From contig NZ_CAUHPG010000009.1 in assembly GCF_959608125.1 (NCBI RefSeq), positions 1 to 64,000 of the forward strand: a stretch of 64,000 nt of DNA, read 5' to 3'. This document shows, piece after piece, positions 44,491 to 54,262 of the stretch. How positions within the stretch are numbered: the stretch's first letter is position 1; every line of letters starts with the position of its first letter. A program made the translations under genes and the position numbers. The notes under the pieces were generated by a model, which ran no database searches, was not told the origin of the DNA, and saw only the letters and a program-made list of their open reading frames with translations. The stretch comes from an uncultured Slackia sp. GTDB lineage: Bacteria > Actinomycetota > Coriobacteriia > Coriobacteriales > Eggerthellaceae.

Positions 44491-46364
44491 TACTCTTCGC
44501 CTCCTTCGGCATCGGCATCGGCGTCTTCGGCGGCCGCGCCCTTCCGGGTCACGCGCACGCCGCCGACGGTCAGGTCGATCGCGCCGATGATGTCGTCGAG
44601 CGCAGCGCCCGGAGCGACCATGGGGTAGACGTTCTGCTCGGCCGAAATGGCCACGTCGAGCAGGTAGGGGCCCTCGCTTGCGAGCATGCGGTCGATCGCC
44701 GCATCCACTTCGGCGGGGTTTTCGACGCGCTCGGCCTGCCAGCCGTAGGCATCGGCCAGTTTCACGAAATCGGGGTTCGCATCGAGCAGCGTGGAGGAGT
44801 AGCGCTCGTGGTAGAAGAGCTTCTGCCACTGATGCACCATGCCCAACGCGCGGTTGTCCAGGATGAGCACCTTCACGGGAGCGCCGTTGATGGCGGCCGT
44901 GGCCATTTCCTGGCTGTTCATCTGGAAGCTTCCGTCGCCGGCGACGCAGACGACCTGCGCGTCAGGGCAGGCGATCTGCGCGCCCACTGCCGCGGGGAAG
45001 CCGAAGCCCATCGTGCCCAAGCCGCCGCTCGAAAGGAACGAGCGCGGGTGGTTGCGCTTGATGTGCTGGTGAGCCCACATCTGGTGTTGGCCGACTTCGG
45101 TGGTGACGATGGAGTTGTCGGGGTCGAGCTTTTCCGAAAGGGTGTCGAGCACGATTTCGGGGATGATCTGGCCTGGGAAGTCTTCGAAATCATCGTGATA
45201 GAACGGCCAGCGGCGGCGCCATTCGTCGCACTGGGCGAACCATTCCGTGCCGACGGGGGCCAGCTGCGTCTTCTCGATCAGCGCGTTCATGCCGGCCAAG
45301 ATTCCCTGCGCGTCGCCGACGATCGGCACCTTAGGGTCGCGAATCTTGCCGATTTCGGCCGGATCGATGTCGATGTGGATGACCGTGGCGTGCGGAGCGA
45401 ACTCGGACAGCTTGCCGGTCACGCGGTCGGAGAAGCGCGCGCCAACGCAGATAAGCAGGTCGCATTCGGTCATGGCCATGTTGGCGTACTTGGATCCGTG
45501 CATGCCTACGGGGCCCAGGTTGAGCTCGTCGTCGGCGGGGAAGGCGCCTTTCGCCATAAGCGTGGTGACCACGGGAATCCGCATGGAGCGCGCGAGCTGC
45601 GCCAGCTCGGCGCAGGCATGCGATGCCACGACGCCGCCGCCCACGTACAGCAGCGGGCGATTCGACTGCTCGATGAGCGAGACGGCCTGCTTGACCTGCT
45701 TGACGTTGCCGCGGTAGGTGGGGCGGTAGCTGGGCAGGTTCACGCTGTCGGGGTATTCGAACACCATTTCGGCGCTGGCCAAATCGCTTGGGATGTCGAT
45801 GAGCACGGGGCCCGGGCGTCCGGTTGAGGCGATATAGAAGGCCTCGCGGAAGGTGCGGGTGAGGTCGTCGGTGGACTGCAAAAGGAAGCTGTGCTTGACC
45901 ACGGGCATGGTGATGCCCACGATGTCGGATTCCTGGAACGCGTCGGTGCCGATCACGCCGCGGGTCACCTGGCCCGTGATGATCACCATGGGGACGCTGT
46001 CCATGCAGGCGGTGGCGATGCCCGTGACCGTGTTCGTGGCGCCGGGACCGCTGGTCACCAGCACGACGCCCACCTTGCCCGTGGCGCGCGCATAGCCATC
46101 GGCCATGTGGGTGGCGCCCTGTTCGTGGCGCGCCAGCACGTGGCGGATCTTCTTGGAGCCGTACAGCGCGTCGTAGATCTTGATCGCCTGTCCGCCCGGG
46201 TAGCCGAAAATGGTATCGACGCCTTCGGCCTCAAGCGATGCGATGACGGCCTGCGCGCCCGTCATGGTTTTGCCTTGTTTTTCCGTTGCGCTGCCCGGGC
46301 CGAAGGGCTTCCCCTCCACGGCGCGCTCTTTGCGGGCAAGCTGCGTGTCTCGGTTGTCGATCAT
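44490..46364 (-). CDS. ilvB: Acetolactate synthase, large catalytic subunit
   Basis: A thiamine-diphosphate enzyme making acetolactate from pyruvate. The TPP glutamate lies in FGYPGGQAIKIYDAL, and GDGSFQMNSQEMATA gives the GDG TPP-binding motif. The chosen start at 46364 overlaps the ilvD stop as ATGA and gives 624 residues with a 33-residue extension; ATG 46265 (MTGAQAVIASLEAEG) gives a more usual 591 but has no good Shine-Dalgarno. The GGGGG upstream of 46364 is only moderate, so either start is possible. Confidence 0.94.
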   Translation of the reverse strand: MIDNRDTQLARKERAVEGKPFGPGSATEKQGKTMTGAQAVIASLEAEGVDTIFGYPGGQAIKIYDALYGSKKIRHVLARHEQGATHMADGYARATGKVGVVLVTSGPGATNTVTGIATACMDSVPMVIITGQVTRGVIGTDAFQESDIVGITMPVVKHSFLLQSTDDLTRTFREAFYIASTGRPGPVLIDIPSDLASAEMVFEYPDSVNLPSYRPTYRGNVKQVKQAVSLIEQSNRPLLYVGGGVVASHACAELAQLARSMRIPVVTTLMAKGAFPADDELNLGPVGMHGSKYANMAMTECDLLICVGARFSDRVTGKLSEFAPHATVIHIDIDPAEIGKIRDPKVPIVGDAQGILAGMNALIEKTQLAPVGTEWFAQCDEWRRRWPFYHDDFEDFPGQIIPEIVLDTLSEKLDPDNSIVTTEVGQHQMWAHQHIKRNHPRSFLSSGGLGTMGFGFPAAVGAQIACPDAQVVCVAGDGSFQMNSQEMATAAINGAPVKVLILDNRALGMVHQWQKLFYHERYSSTLLDANPDFVKLADAYGWQAERVENPAEVDAAIDRMLASEGPYLLDVAISAEQNVYPMVAPGAALDDIIGAIDLTVGGVRVTRKGAAAEDADADAEGGEE

Positions 46365-48025
46365 GCCAGATACGCCCCCTTGTCTGCGCTCGTCACGAGT
46401 TTTGCATAGCGGGAAAGCACGCCGGTCGTGTACTTCGGCGCCGGCGGCTGCCAGGCTGCGCGACGGCGTGCGAGCTCCTCTTCTTCTACCTTCAAATCGA
46501 GGGTTCCTGCCTCGATGTCGATAGCGATGACGTCGCCCTCTTGCACGAGGGCGATCGGTCCGCCCGCGGCCGCTTCGGGGCTCACATGCCCGATGGCGGG
46601 GCCTTTCGTCGCGCCGCTGAAACGGCCGTCGGTGATCAGCGCGACCGACTTCGCCAGGCCCATGCCGCAGATGGCGCTGGTGGGCGTGAGCATTTCGCGC
46701 ATGCCCGGTCCGCCTGCTGGGCCTTCGTAGCGGATGACCACTACGTCGCCCGGCTTGATGGCGCCGCCGAAGATCGCCTCGCAGGCCTCTTCCTCGCTTT
46801 CGAAGACGCGGGCGGGGCCGACATGGCGGTACATGTCCGGATCGACGGCGCTCTTCTTCACGACGCCGCAATCGGGGGCCAGGTTGCCGCGCAGCACCTT
46901 CAGGCCGCCCGTGGCGCTGTAGGCGTCTTCGACGCGGCGCACCACCGTACCGTCGACGGCGGGGCATTCCTCGAGCCATTCGGCCATGGTGCCGTGGCAG
47001 GTGAGGGCCTGCGTGTCGAGCAGGCCGGCGCGGCCCAGCTCGCCGAGGATCGCGGGGATGCCGCCTGCGGCGTCGAGGTCTTCGATGTGCAGCGGGCCCG
47101 CGGGCGCGATGCGGGTGAGGTTGGGGGTCTTCGCGGAGACGTCGTCCCAGTCGTCCATGCTCACGGGACAGTCCGCCGCCTGGGCGATGGCCGTCAGGTG
47201 CAGCATGGTGTTGGTGGAGCCGCCGAAGGCCATGTCGAGCGCCATGCCGTTGCGAATGGAGTGCTCGTTGATGATGTCGAGGGCCGTGGTGCCCGCTTCG
47301 AGCAGCTCCATGACCTTCATTCCCGTGCGCTTTGCCAGGCGGATGCGCTCGGAGTACACGGCCGGAACGGTGCCGTTGCCGGGCAGCGCGATGCCGAGGG
47401 CTTCGGCCAGGCAGCAGATGGAGTTGGCGGTGAACATGCCCGAGCAGCTGCCGCAGGTGGGGCAGGCGGTGTTCTCGAGCAAGTCGCATTCTTCCTGCGT
47501 CATGGTGCCCGCGGTCACCTGGCCCACGGCGTCGAAGAGGGTGTTGAGGTCGGTCTGGTTGCCGGACTTGTCGCGCCCGGCCAGCATGGGGCCGCCCGAG
47601 ACCAGCATGGTGGGAAGGTCGAGGCGGCAGGCCGCGATCAGCATGCCGGGGACGATCTTGTCGCAGGCGGGGATCAGTACCACGGCGTCGAACTGGTGGC
47701 CTTGGACGGCGCACTCGACGCTGTCGGCGATCACTTCGCGGCTGGTGAGCGAATAATGCATGCCTTCGTGGTTCATGGCGATGCCGTCGCAGACGCCGAT
47801 GGTGTTCATCTGCATCGGAGTGCCGCCCGCCATGCGGATGCCCGCCTTCACGGCATCGGCGATGGTCTGGAGATGCACGTGTCCGGGAATGACTTCGTTC
47901 TGGGCGGAAATGACCGCGACGAGCGGGCGGTCGAGTTCTTCGTCGGTAAGGCCGTCGGCCTTCAGAAGGCTGCGGTGCGGCGCACGCGCAAGGCCTTTCT
48001 TGATGGCATCGCTTCGATGGTTCAT
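46361..48025 (-). CDS. ilvD: Dihydroxy-acid dehydratase
   Basis: A 554-residue iron-sulfur enzyme converting dihydroxy acids to 2-keto acids. Cysteines of the cluster sit in PACDKIVPGM and CPTCGSCSGMFTANS; the conserved TDGRFSGATKGPAIGHV motif near the C-terminus holds the catalytic Ser. It is first in the ilvDBNC operon, with a strong promoter about 270 bp upstream. The oxygen-sensitive 4Fe-4S type fits an anaerobe. Confidence 0.97.
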   Translation of the reverse strand: MNHRSDAIKKGLARAPHRSLLKADGLTDEELDRPLVAVISAQNEVIPGHVHLQTIADAVKAGIRMAGGTPMQMNTIGVCDGIAMNHEGMHYSLTSREVIADSVECAVQGHQFDAVVLIPACDKIVPGMLIAACRLDLPTMLVSGGPMLAGRDKSGNQTDLNTLFDAVGQVTAGTMTQEECDLLENTACPTCGSCSGMFTANSICCLAEALGIALPGNGTVPAVYSERIRLAKRTGMKVMELLEAGTTALDIINEHSIRNGMALDMAFGGSTNTMLHLTAIAQAADCPVSMDDWDDVSAKTPNLTRIAPAGPLHIEDLDAAGGIPAILGELGRAGLLDTQALTCHGTMAEWLEECPAVDGTVVRRVEDAYSATGGLKVLRGNLAPDCGVVKKSAVDPDMYRHVGPARVFESEEEACEAIFGGAIKPGDVVVIRYEGPAGGPGMREMLTPTSAICGMGLAKSVALITDGRFSGATKGPAIGHVSPEAAAGGPIALVQEGDVIAIDIEAGTLDLKVEEEELARRRAAWQPPAPKYTTGVLSRYAKLVTSADKGAYLA

Positions 48026-48291
48026 CGCATGTCTCGCTTTCCCTCGTCAGTGCAGCGGCTCAAGGTATGCGAGCGAGAAACCCTCGACGATGCCTTGTCA
48101 CGGAAGGCGTCCGGCGAAGCGTACCCGGCAGATCGTGTTCGCGAGGGTCGCCCGCGCCCGCGCTCTGCGTTCGGCTTCGCTGCTCGAGGGGGTTTCAAGG
48201 CCCGTCCATCGCAGGCTCGCATGACCGCCTGCTTGCTGGGGATGGATTCGTCCTCACTCGCCCCTGTCGTCGCATTTGTTGAGTAACCCAG

Positions 48292-48319
48292 ATTATAGGC
48301 ACCGCGGCGGCGAGTTCAA
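48292..48319 (-). promoter_or_regulatory. Promoter of ilvDBNC
   Basis: TTGAAC (48319-48314), 16-bp spacer, perfect TATAAT (48297-48292) on the minus strand. Confidence 0.82.
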
Positions 48320-48425
48320 TACGCTATCGCGCTTTATTTCGGTAAAGTACCTGGATTTTACATTCCAGACATAATGGGCGCATTCGGGGCGCAACGCCGC
48401 GCGTGCGGTTTTCGACGGAAAAGCG

Positions 48426-48463
48426 AAGGCCCGCTTCTGCCGCGCGGGGCGGAAGCGGGCCTT
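48426..48463 (-). terminator. Terminator after the polysaccharide deacetylase
   Basis: AAGGCCCGCTTC at 48426-48437 pairs with GAAGCGGGCCTT at 48452-48463; on the minus strand CGCTTTTCC follows. Confidence 0.75.
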
Positions 48464-48489
48464 AGGGCGTTCGGCCGAGCCGTGCGGGC

Positions 48490-50049
48490 TTAGGCCTGTT
48501 TGCGGGGGTATCGCAGCATTTCATCCATGGTGATGAAGCGGAACCCTTGGTCTTTGAGGTAGGGCAGGGCGCGCCGCAGCGCCTCGGCTGTCTGCGAGCG
48601 GTCGCCGCCGCCGTCGTGCATCAGGATGATGTCGCCCGGGGTGGCCGCCTTGAGCTGCGCGGCGATCTTCTCCGCGCCGGGGCGCTTCCAGTCGAGCGTA
48701 TCGATATCCCAGCCGATGTCGGCATCGATGAGGTCTTCGACGTTGCGCCACACGTCCAGGGGGAAGTTGCCGCCGGGCGCGCGGATCACGCGGCTCGCCT
48801 CGGCGCCGGTGGCATCGGAGATGGCTTTGAGCCCCTGCTCGATTTCAGCGCGCTGCTCATCGACGCTCATGAACGAGAGGTTCACGCCTTGACCGCTGCC
48901 TGCGGCGTGGTCCCAGCTGTGCGTGCATATCTGATGCCCTTCGTCATGTTCGCGTTTCACCAGGTCGACGCCGGCGCCGGCGATGCGGTTGCCCACGGTG
49001 AAGAACGTCGCCGCGGCTCCGTTGTCGCGCAGGATATCCAGGATTTCGGAGGTGCTTCCCTCCCAGGGGCCGTCGTCGAAGGTGAGCGCGACCACCGCTT
49101 CGCCGCCCGTGTCGGGGTAGGAGCGCAGATAGACGCGGTCTTCGGAAGGCTGCTTCACTTCGAGCACGACTTCCTTGCCCGAGGTTTCGCCCGTCTTCAC
49201 GGTGGACAGGCCCGCGGACCCCTCCGCGTCGATGGCGTGGATCGGGCCGTAGCCGCTTTCGACGGGGTTGGGCTCGACGGATTTGTCCTCGGTGACGGAG
49301 GGCTCTTCGACGTCGGCGCCGTCGGCGAACGCGAGCACGTCGCCGTCGGCCACTTCCGCATCGCCGCCGGCTTCCTGGCCGTTGATCGTGGCGCGATAGG
49401 GGCTGCCGCCGCCTTCGGTGATGACCTGGCCTTCTACATCGACAAGATTGCCAGGGGTCATCTGCAGGCCGCTTTTTTCGTAGGCGGCCTGCAAGGTCTT
49501 TTTGCCGGAAAGATCGAGTTTCTGCCCGTTCGCGGTGATCGAGATGGGCATGAGCGCACGTACGGCGGGGACGCCGAATACGAGCAGCGCGGCCGCTGCC
49601 GCCGCTCCGCCCGCGATGAAGAGGCGGCGCGTGAGGCGGGGGTTCAAAAGGGGCCTGTCGTCCCAAAGCGGCACGAACGATTGCCCGGTTTCGTCTCGTG
49701 CCGGTTCGGCGGCTTTCGGCGCGACGGGATTGTGTCGGGCGGCCGGCTTGTCTTTGCGCGGATGGGGGAGGCGGGTCGCGGGCCGATCGCCTTCGCCGCC
49801 GCGGACGCGGGGCGCTTCGGCGCCTGCTTGGACGGACGGACGGCCCGTATCGCCCTGCGCGACGGGGCGCATGGAGCCTGTGGGCTGCGCGATACGGGGA
49901 CCGCGATCGGCTGTTCCGTGCACGCGGCGGCTGCCCGCCACGGACGGGCGGGTTGCGGGTCGGGCGTCGATATGGGGGAATGAAGACGACGGGCCCTCGC
50001 GACCGTCGTTGCGGCGGTCGGGCGCGTTGCCGTTGTTCTGGGTTGCCAT
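48490..50049 (-). CDS. Membrane-anchored polysaccharide deacetylase (NodB family)
   Basis: A 519-residue envelope protein. Residues 1-140 are charged and probably disordered in the cytoplasm, one transmembrane helix lies near 147-168, then an extracellular domain of about 120 residues with a ubiquitin-like segment, and a NodB deacetylase domain from about 310. Catalytic features are LTFDDGP and HSWDH (metal ligands) and IRAPGGNFP. It should deacetylate peptidoglycan or another cell-wall glycan. Start 50049 has GAGAGG upstream; 50085 would add 12 residues without one. It is divergent from the LCP genes. Confidence 0.88.
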   Translation of the reverse strand: MATQNNGNAPDRRNDGREGPSSSFPHIDARPATRPSVAGSRRVHGTADRGPRIAQPTGSMRPVAQGDTGRPSVQAGAEAPRVRGGEGDRPATRLPHPRKDKPAARHNPVAPKAAEPARDETGQSFVPLWDDRPLLNPRLTRRLFIAGGAAAAAALLVFGVPAVRALMPISITANGQKLDLSGKKTLQAAYEKSGLQMTPGNLVDVEGQVITEGGGSPYRATINGQEAGGDAEVADGDVLAFADGADVEEPSVTEDKSVEPNPVESGYGPIHAIDAEGSAGLSTVKTGETSGKEVVLEVKQPSEDRVYLRSYPDTGGEAVVALTFDDGPWEGSTSEILDILRDNGAAATFFTVGNRIAGAGVDLVKREHDEGHQICTHSWDHAAGSGQGVNLSFMSVDEQRAEIEQGLKAISDATGAEASRVIRAPGGNFPLDVWRNVEDLIDADIGWDIDTLDWKRPGAEKIAAQLKAATPGDIILMHDGGGDRSQTAEALRRALPYLKDQGFRFITMDEMLRYPRKQA

Positions 50050-50250
50050 GGATGCCTCTCGTGTGCGTTTCAGGTGGTCGGACATCGTTATGCGGAAGTC
50101 TAACCCGCAGGCCGATATCTGAAAACCGTTTTAAGGAATCTCAAGGAATCGATACATCATCGGCGGGCTTGCGCGCCTGCGACATGCCCGGTAGGACGTT
50201 TTTCCCGAAGTCGGCGGCGGATAAAGCGGCCGGTTGTTACGAATTGGGGC

Positions 50251-50306
50251 GTTTTTCCCTGAAAGCGCGGGGTTTTTCTTTTCAAGCGCGGTGAATCGGG
50301 CATAAT
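50251..50306 (+). promoter_or_regulatory. Tandem repeat and promoter of the first LCP gene
   Basis: Two imperfect copies of about 20 bp, 21 bp apart: GTTTTTC at 50251-50257 and 50272-50278, and AAGCGCGG at 50263-50270 and 50284-50291. They lead into TTTTCA (50279-50284), a 16-bp spacer and CATAAT (50301-50306). The predicted start site falls at about the ATG at 50314. Confidence 0.55.
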
Positions 50307-50313
50307 GCCTTGT

Positions 50314-51546
50314 ATGAAAAATCGCAAGAAGAATACCCATAACAACGAAGAAGCCCCGCGGTCGAACGAGGGAGGCCTCCTCGCGCCCCAGGGGTTCGCC
50401 CCCACCGTTCCTGCCAAGGCGTCGGTACGCGCCTATTCCCGCGACGCCTATGTTTCGCGCAGGCCGAAGAAGCATCGTGGCGCAAAAATAGCGCTGGTCG
50501 TAGTGCTGGTGCTGCTGCTCGCGGTAGGCGGCGTCGCATTCGGCGGCGTGATGTATGTGAACTCCATTTCCGATAAACTGCATAAAAACGTCGACCAGAA
50601 TCTCATGCAGGCCCTTTCCGTGGAGAAGGCTGCGCCTGGAGAGCCGTTCTACATGCTGGTGATGGGCGTCGATCGCTCCGAAGAGCGCGTGGCGGCGGGC
50701 GACATGGACACTTTCCGCAGCGACTCGATGATTCTTACGCGCGTCGATCCCCAGCAGAAAAACGTCTCCCTCGTGTCGATCGAGCGCGATACGTATGTTT
50801 CCATCGAAGGCTACGGGCCTGACAAGATCAACGCCTCGGCCGCTTTGGGCGGTTCGGCGCTCGTTGTCGACACCATTTCCAAATTCGCAGGCGTGCCTAT
50901 CGATCATTACGTCGAAATAGATTTCGACGGCTTCAAGGCCGCGGTCGACGCGCTGGGCGGCATCGAGGTGGACGTCCCCATCACGATCGACGACGAGATG
51001 GCGGGCGGCCGCGTGGAGGCCGGGTTGCAGACGCTCAACGGCGACCAGGCGCTCATCTTGTGCCGCAGCCGCCATTCCTATGACGATTACGGAAGCGGCG
51101 ACTATTACCGCATGGCCAACCAGCGTATGGTCATGGGAGCGATCGCCAAGAAGATCCTGTCGTCCGACGTGGTCACTATGGCTAACACCATCAATGCCAT
51201 GGCCGACTACATCACTACCGATATGGACGTGCAGACCATTGTCGAGGTGGCCACCGAAATGCGCGGGATGAATGCCGACGAAGACATCTATTCGGCCATG
51301 AATCCCACCATTCCCACATACGTCAACGATGTTTGGTACGAATACTGCGATTTGGACGCATGGCGCATGATGATGGGGCGCGTCGATGCGGGATTGCCGC
51401 CTTATGCCGACGACCGTCGCAACCTCAACGACGGCGGCACGCTCGACGGCACGATCACGGGCATTCAGGAGCCGGGCGCCGAGGAGGCGACATCCGCCGA
51501 CCCTGCGGCGGCGGGCGCCGGTCCCGATGCGACCGCGCTCTATTAG
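50314..51546 (+). CDS. LCP (LytR-CpsA-Psr) family glycopolymer ligase
   Basis: A 410-residue membrane protein that attaches teichoic-acid-like or capsular polymers to peptidoglycan. One transmembrane helix near 58-80 is followed by the LCP domain with FRSDSMILTRVDP, SIERDTYVSI and the KINAS motif holding pyrophosphate-binding residues. The C-terminus is short and has no LytR_C domain. No Shine-Dalgarno is visible and CATAAT lies 7 bases upstream, so the mRNA may be leaderless; ATG 50305 is the other candidate. A paralogue follows downstream. Confidence 0.9.
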   Translation: MKNRKKNTHNNEEAPRSNEGGLLAPQGFAPTVPAKASVRAYSRDAYVSRRPKKHRGAKIALVVVLVLLLAVGGVAFGGVMYVNSISDKLHKNVDQNLMQALSVEKAAPGEPFYMLVMGVDRSEERVAAGDMDTFRSDSMILTRVDPQQKNVSLVSIERDTYVSIEGYGPDKINASAALGGSALVVDTISKFAGVPIDHYVEIDFDGFKAAVDALGGIEVDVPITIDDEMAGGRVEAGLQTLNGDQALILCRSRHSYDDYGSGDYYRMANQRMVMGAIAKKILSSDVVTMANTINAMADYITTDMDVQTIVEVATEMRGMNADEDIYSAMNPTIPTYVNDVWYEYCDLDAWRMMMGRVDAGLPPYADDRRNLNDGGTLDGTITGIQEPGAEEATSADPAAAGAGPDATALY

Positions 51547-51562
51547 TCGTCTTCGACGACGG

Positions 51563-51590
51563 AGCGGCCCCCCCAGGCGGGGCCGCTTCT
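51563..51590 (+). terminator. Terminator between the two LCP genes
   Basis: AGCGGCCCC at 51563-51571 pairs with GGGGCCGCT at 51579-51587, followed by TCTTTC. The second LCP gene probably has its own promoter. Confidence 0.7.
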
Positions 51591-51827
51591 TTCGTTTCGG
51601 AGCTGATCGCGTGTCCTCTGCCGAGGCGTATTGCCTGGGTTCCTGATGTAGATTCGCCGCCCACGTCCTGCTCATTCGCTCGGCAAGATAGGATGACGCA
51701 TATTCAAATGCGTCGGATGGGCGTTTTCGCGGCGGCCGGCATTTTCGGTGCTGCATCGCATTCGACGAACAGAGCCGCTGCGCCGCAAGGAACCGCGGCG
51801 TGTGCCGGATAGCAAGGAGACTTCCTT

Positions 51828-53378
51828 ATGGCTTCTCGTAGACCGAGTTCTTACGATTCGTTTCCTACGGGCGACCCCTCGCAGCAGCCCCCCTCGTCAT
51901 ACCGCAACGGCGCGCCGCGTGCTCGCAACAGCCGCGACGTGTCGTCGTATTCACGCAGCTCGTATGCGCGCGGCAACGACGTTCCGCGTCAGGCTGCGGC
52001 GTCTTCGTCGTATTCGCGCCAATCGACGCAGGGCGAATATGCCCGTGCACGCGCGAAGAAGAAGCGCAAGAGTAAAGTTTTGGGCGTGGCGCTGGCAGTG
52101 CTCGCCGCATTGGTGATCGGCGCAGGCGCCGCGGCGCTCGCATATGTCGGCGTGCTCAACGGCAAGCTGACTGGCGATGTCGGTGCCGACCTTAAAGGCG
52201 TTCTGGCCGACGCGAAGGCTCCGACCGAGCCTTTCTACATTCTGCTGATGGGCGTCGATAAATCGCAGGAGCGCGCCGAAAGCGCCGAATACGAAGGCGA
52301 TAATTTCCGCAGCGACTCGATGATTCTCGCGCGCGTCGACCCTAAAGACAAGAAGCTCACGCTCATCTCGATCGTGCGCGATACCTATGTGGACATCGAA
52401 GGATACGGCAAGAACAAGATCAATGCGGCGCATGCGCTCGGCGGCCCGGCTCTCACGGTGAAGACCGTTTCGAAGTTCGCAGGCGTTCCCATCTCGCATT
52501 ATGCTGAAATCGACTTCGACGGCTTCAAAGCCGCGGTCGACGCATTGGGCGGTATCGACGTGAACGTCCCTGTCGAAATAGACGACGACATGGCCGGCGG
52601 CTACGTGCCCGCCGGCGAACAGACGCTCAACGGCGACCAGGCGCTCATTCTGTGCCGCGCCCGTCACGCTTACGATGAAATCGGCGCCGGCGACTTCTAT
52701 CGCGCCGCGAATCAGCGCATGGTCATGGGAGCGGTGGCCAAGAAGCTGCTCGCGTCCGATGTCGGCACGATCGCCTCGACGGTCACTTCGCTGTGCGATT
52801 ACATCGACACCGACATGAATGTGACCGATATCATCGCCGTCGCCTCTGCCATGCGCGGCATGGACACTTCTACCAATATTTACTCCAGCATGAATCCGAC
52901 CATCTCGACGTACGAGAACGGCGTTTGGTACGAGTACAGCAATAACGAGGCCTGGAAGGCCATGATGAAGCGTGTCGACGCGGGCGAGACGCCGACGGTC
53001 GATGCGGCCGATTCTGCAAACGACGGCGGCGTCATCGACGGTTCGATTAGCGGAGAATACGTCGCGCAAAGCGTTTTGAGCGGCGGAGGCTCGGAGTCGT
53101 TGGCCGACGTGGAAATCGAGGTGCGCAATGGCAGCGGCGTCGGAGGCGTGGCGGCCGACGCGTCGAGCGTGCTTACCAATAGCGGCTACAACGTGACGAC
53201 CGTCGGCGATGCCGAATCGTATAACTATGCCACTACGCTCGTCGTGTACGATGCCGACGGCAACGAAGAAACCGCCCAGGCGATCGCGAAGGCGATCGGC
53301 GGTGCGAAAGTCATTCGCAATGACGGAACGTACAGCGTCGACGGCACCTATCTCGTCGTCGTGGGTTCGGATTACTAG
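51828..53378 (+). CDS. LCP family ligase with LytR_C domain
   Basis: A 516-residue paralogue of the preceding gene, with strong similarity across the LCP domain (FRSDSMILARVDP, SIVRDTYVDI, KINAA, NGDQALILCRARHAYD). The N-terminal 80 residues are Ser/Arg-rich and cytoplasmic, one transmembrane helix sits at about 83-108, and a LytR_C domain covers about 427-516 (VEIEVRNGSGVGGVA). The duplication suggests two related polymers or growth conditions. AAGGAG precedes the ATG. Confidence 0.92.
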   Translation: MASRRPSSYDSFPTGDPSQQPPSSYRNGAPRARNSRDVSSYSRSSYARGNDVPRQAAASSSYSRQSTQGEYARARAKKKRKSKVLGVALAVLAALVIGAGAAALAYVGVLNGKLTGDVGADLKGVLADAKAPTEPFYILLMGVDKSQERAESAEYEGDNFRSDSMILARVDPKDKKLTLISIVRDTYVDIEGYGKNKINAAHALGGPALTVKTVSKFAGVPISHYAEIDFDGFKAAVDALGGIDVNVPVEIDDDMAGGYVPAGEQTLNGDQALILCRARHAYDEIGAGDFYRAANQRMVMGAVAKKLLASDVGTIASTVTSLCDYIDTDMNVTDIIAVASAMRGMDTSTNIYSSMNPTISTYENGVWYEYSNNEAWKAMMKRVDAGETPTVDAADSANDGGVIDGSISGEYVAQSVLSGGGSESLADVEIEVRNGSGVGGVAADASSVLTNSGYNVTTVGDAESYNYATTLVVYDADGNEETAQAIAKAIGGAKVIRNDGTYSVDGTYLVVVGSDY

Positions 53379-53411
53379 GCCGCGCCCGCCGCATTCGAAA
53401 GCGACGCCATG

Positions 53412-53449
53412 CGGCGGCCGCACCTGCGAAGAGGTGCGGCCGCCGTTCT
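53412..53449 (+). terminator. Hairpin after the second LCP gene
   Basis: CGGCGGCCGCACCT at 53412-53425 pairs with AGGTGCGGCCGCCG at 53432-53445, a 14-bp stem; the U-tract (TTCT) is short. Confidence 0.75.
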
Positions 53450-53573
53450 ACGTTATAGGGCGTATTCTTCGTAATCGTCGTGCCGGATTGCTGTTGCGCA
53501 AGCGTTACCAGGTGCGATGCGATGACGGCGGGTATAATGGGCGAAACGTCAACCTCTTCGAATCGAGGACGAA

Positions 53574-54101
53574 ATGAGCGATACGATCAATCCTTCGGGC
53601 GCACCGCAGACTCCCGGCGGTCCGTCTGCGAACAACCAGGTTCCGCCCGCTTCCGCGCCTGCGGCCCCCGTGCCTCCCGCGCCTCAGCCTGTGCAGGCGC
53701 CCCCCGCCGACTTCGATCCTTCGGCTTATCCGCCGCCTGCGGGCGCCGTGCCTCCGACGGGGCAGATGCCTCCGACGGGTCACGTTCCACCGATGGGCCA
53801 GATGCCCCCGTTCCAGGGGCAGCCTGAAATGCCGCAGAACATTCCCGGCATGCCGCTGTTCCACCTTACGGGCGGCATGAAGTTCGGCTGGGCCGCTCTT
53901 GGCTTGCTTATGGGTCCCGTGGCCATCCTGATCGCGTGGCTGACGAATGCGCATAATTTTCCCGAGGCGAAAAACGCCGCCGTGAAATTCGCGCTGTTCG
54001 GCTTTTTGGCCCAGCTGCTCATGGGCGTCGCCCTTGCGGCTCTCGTGGGATGCGCCACATGCACGGCCATGACGGGCATGGCGGGTTACTGCTACTATTA
54101 A
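53574..54101 (+). CDS. Proline-rich membrane protein of unknown function
   Basis: A 175-residue protein. The first 90 residues are Pro/Ala-rich with MPPTGHVPPMGQMPP-type repeats and probably disordered; the C-terminal half has two hydrophobic segments (about 104-123 and 135-160). TATAAT at 53533-53538 and GAGG before the ATG mark its promoter and ribosome site. Its envelope role is inferred from topology only. Confidence 0.75.
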   Translation: MSDTINPSGAPQTPGGPSANNQVPPASAPAAPVPPAPQPVQAPPADFDPSAYPPPAGAVPPTGQMPPTGHVPPMGQMPPFQGQPEMPQNIPGMPLFHLTGGMKFGWAALGLLMGPVAILIAWLTNAHNFPEAKNAAVKFALFGFLAQLLMGVALAALVGCATCTAMTGMAGYCYY

Positions 54102-54262
54102 GCTGTAAACATAGCCGGGCGCTTGCGTTTGGCGAAACGGCCTCGAGGACGCGTCCGAATATCGGGCGCGTCTGCCTATATCGGGGCGGAGGCGGCGCGC
54201 GCCGCATCGGGGCCGTTCGAACGGGCGGCAATCGTGTTTTTCAGGGGCGCGTTGCCGTCTCG

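Larger units (their letters stand above)
48026..48489. other. Upstream region and leader of the ilv operon
   Basis: About 464 bp. On the minus strand TTGAAC (48319-48314), a 16-bp spacer and TATAAT (48297-48292) form the operon promoter, predicting a leader of roughly 260 bases before ilvD. No T-box motif and no branched-chain-rich leader peptide were found in it. The part near 48426-48463 is the terminator of the deacetylase gene. Confidence 0.6.

Noticed and set aside
48026..48285. T-box or leader-peptide attenuator for ilvDBNC
   Set aside because: No T-box sequence and no run of Ile, Leu or Val codons in a short frame.
46286..48286. 666-codon plus-strand frame opposite ilvD
   Set aside because: Antisense shadow; ilvD motifs are complete on the minus strand.
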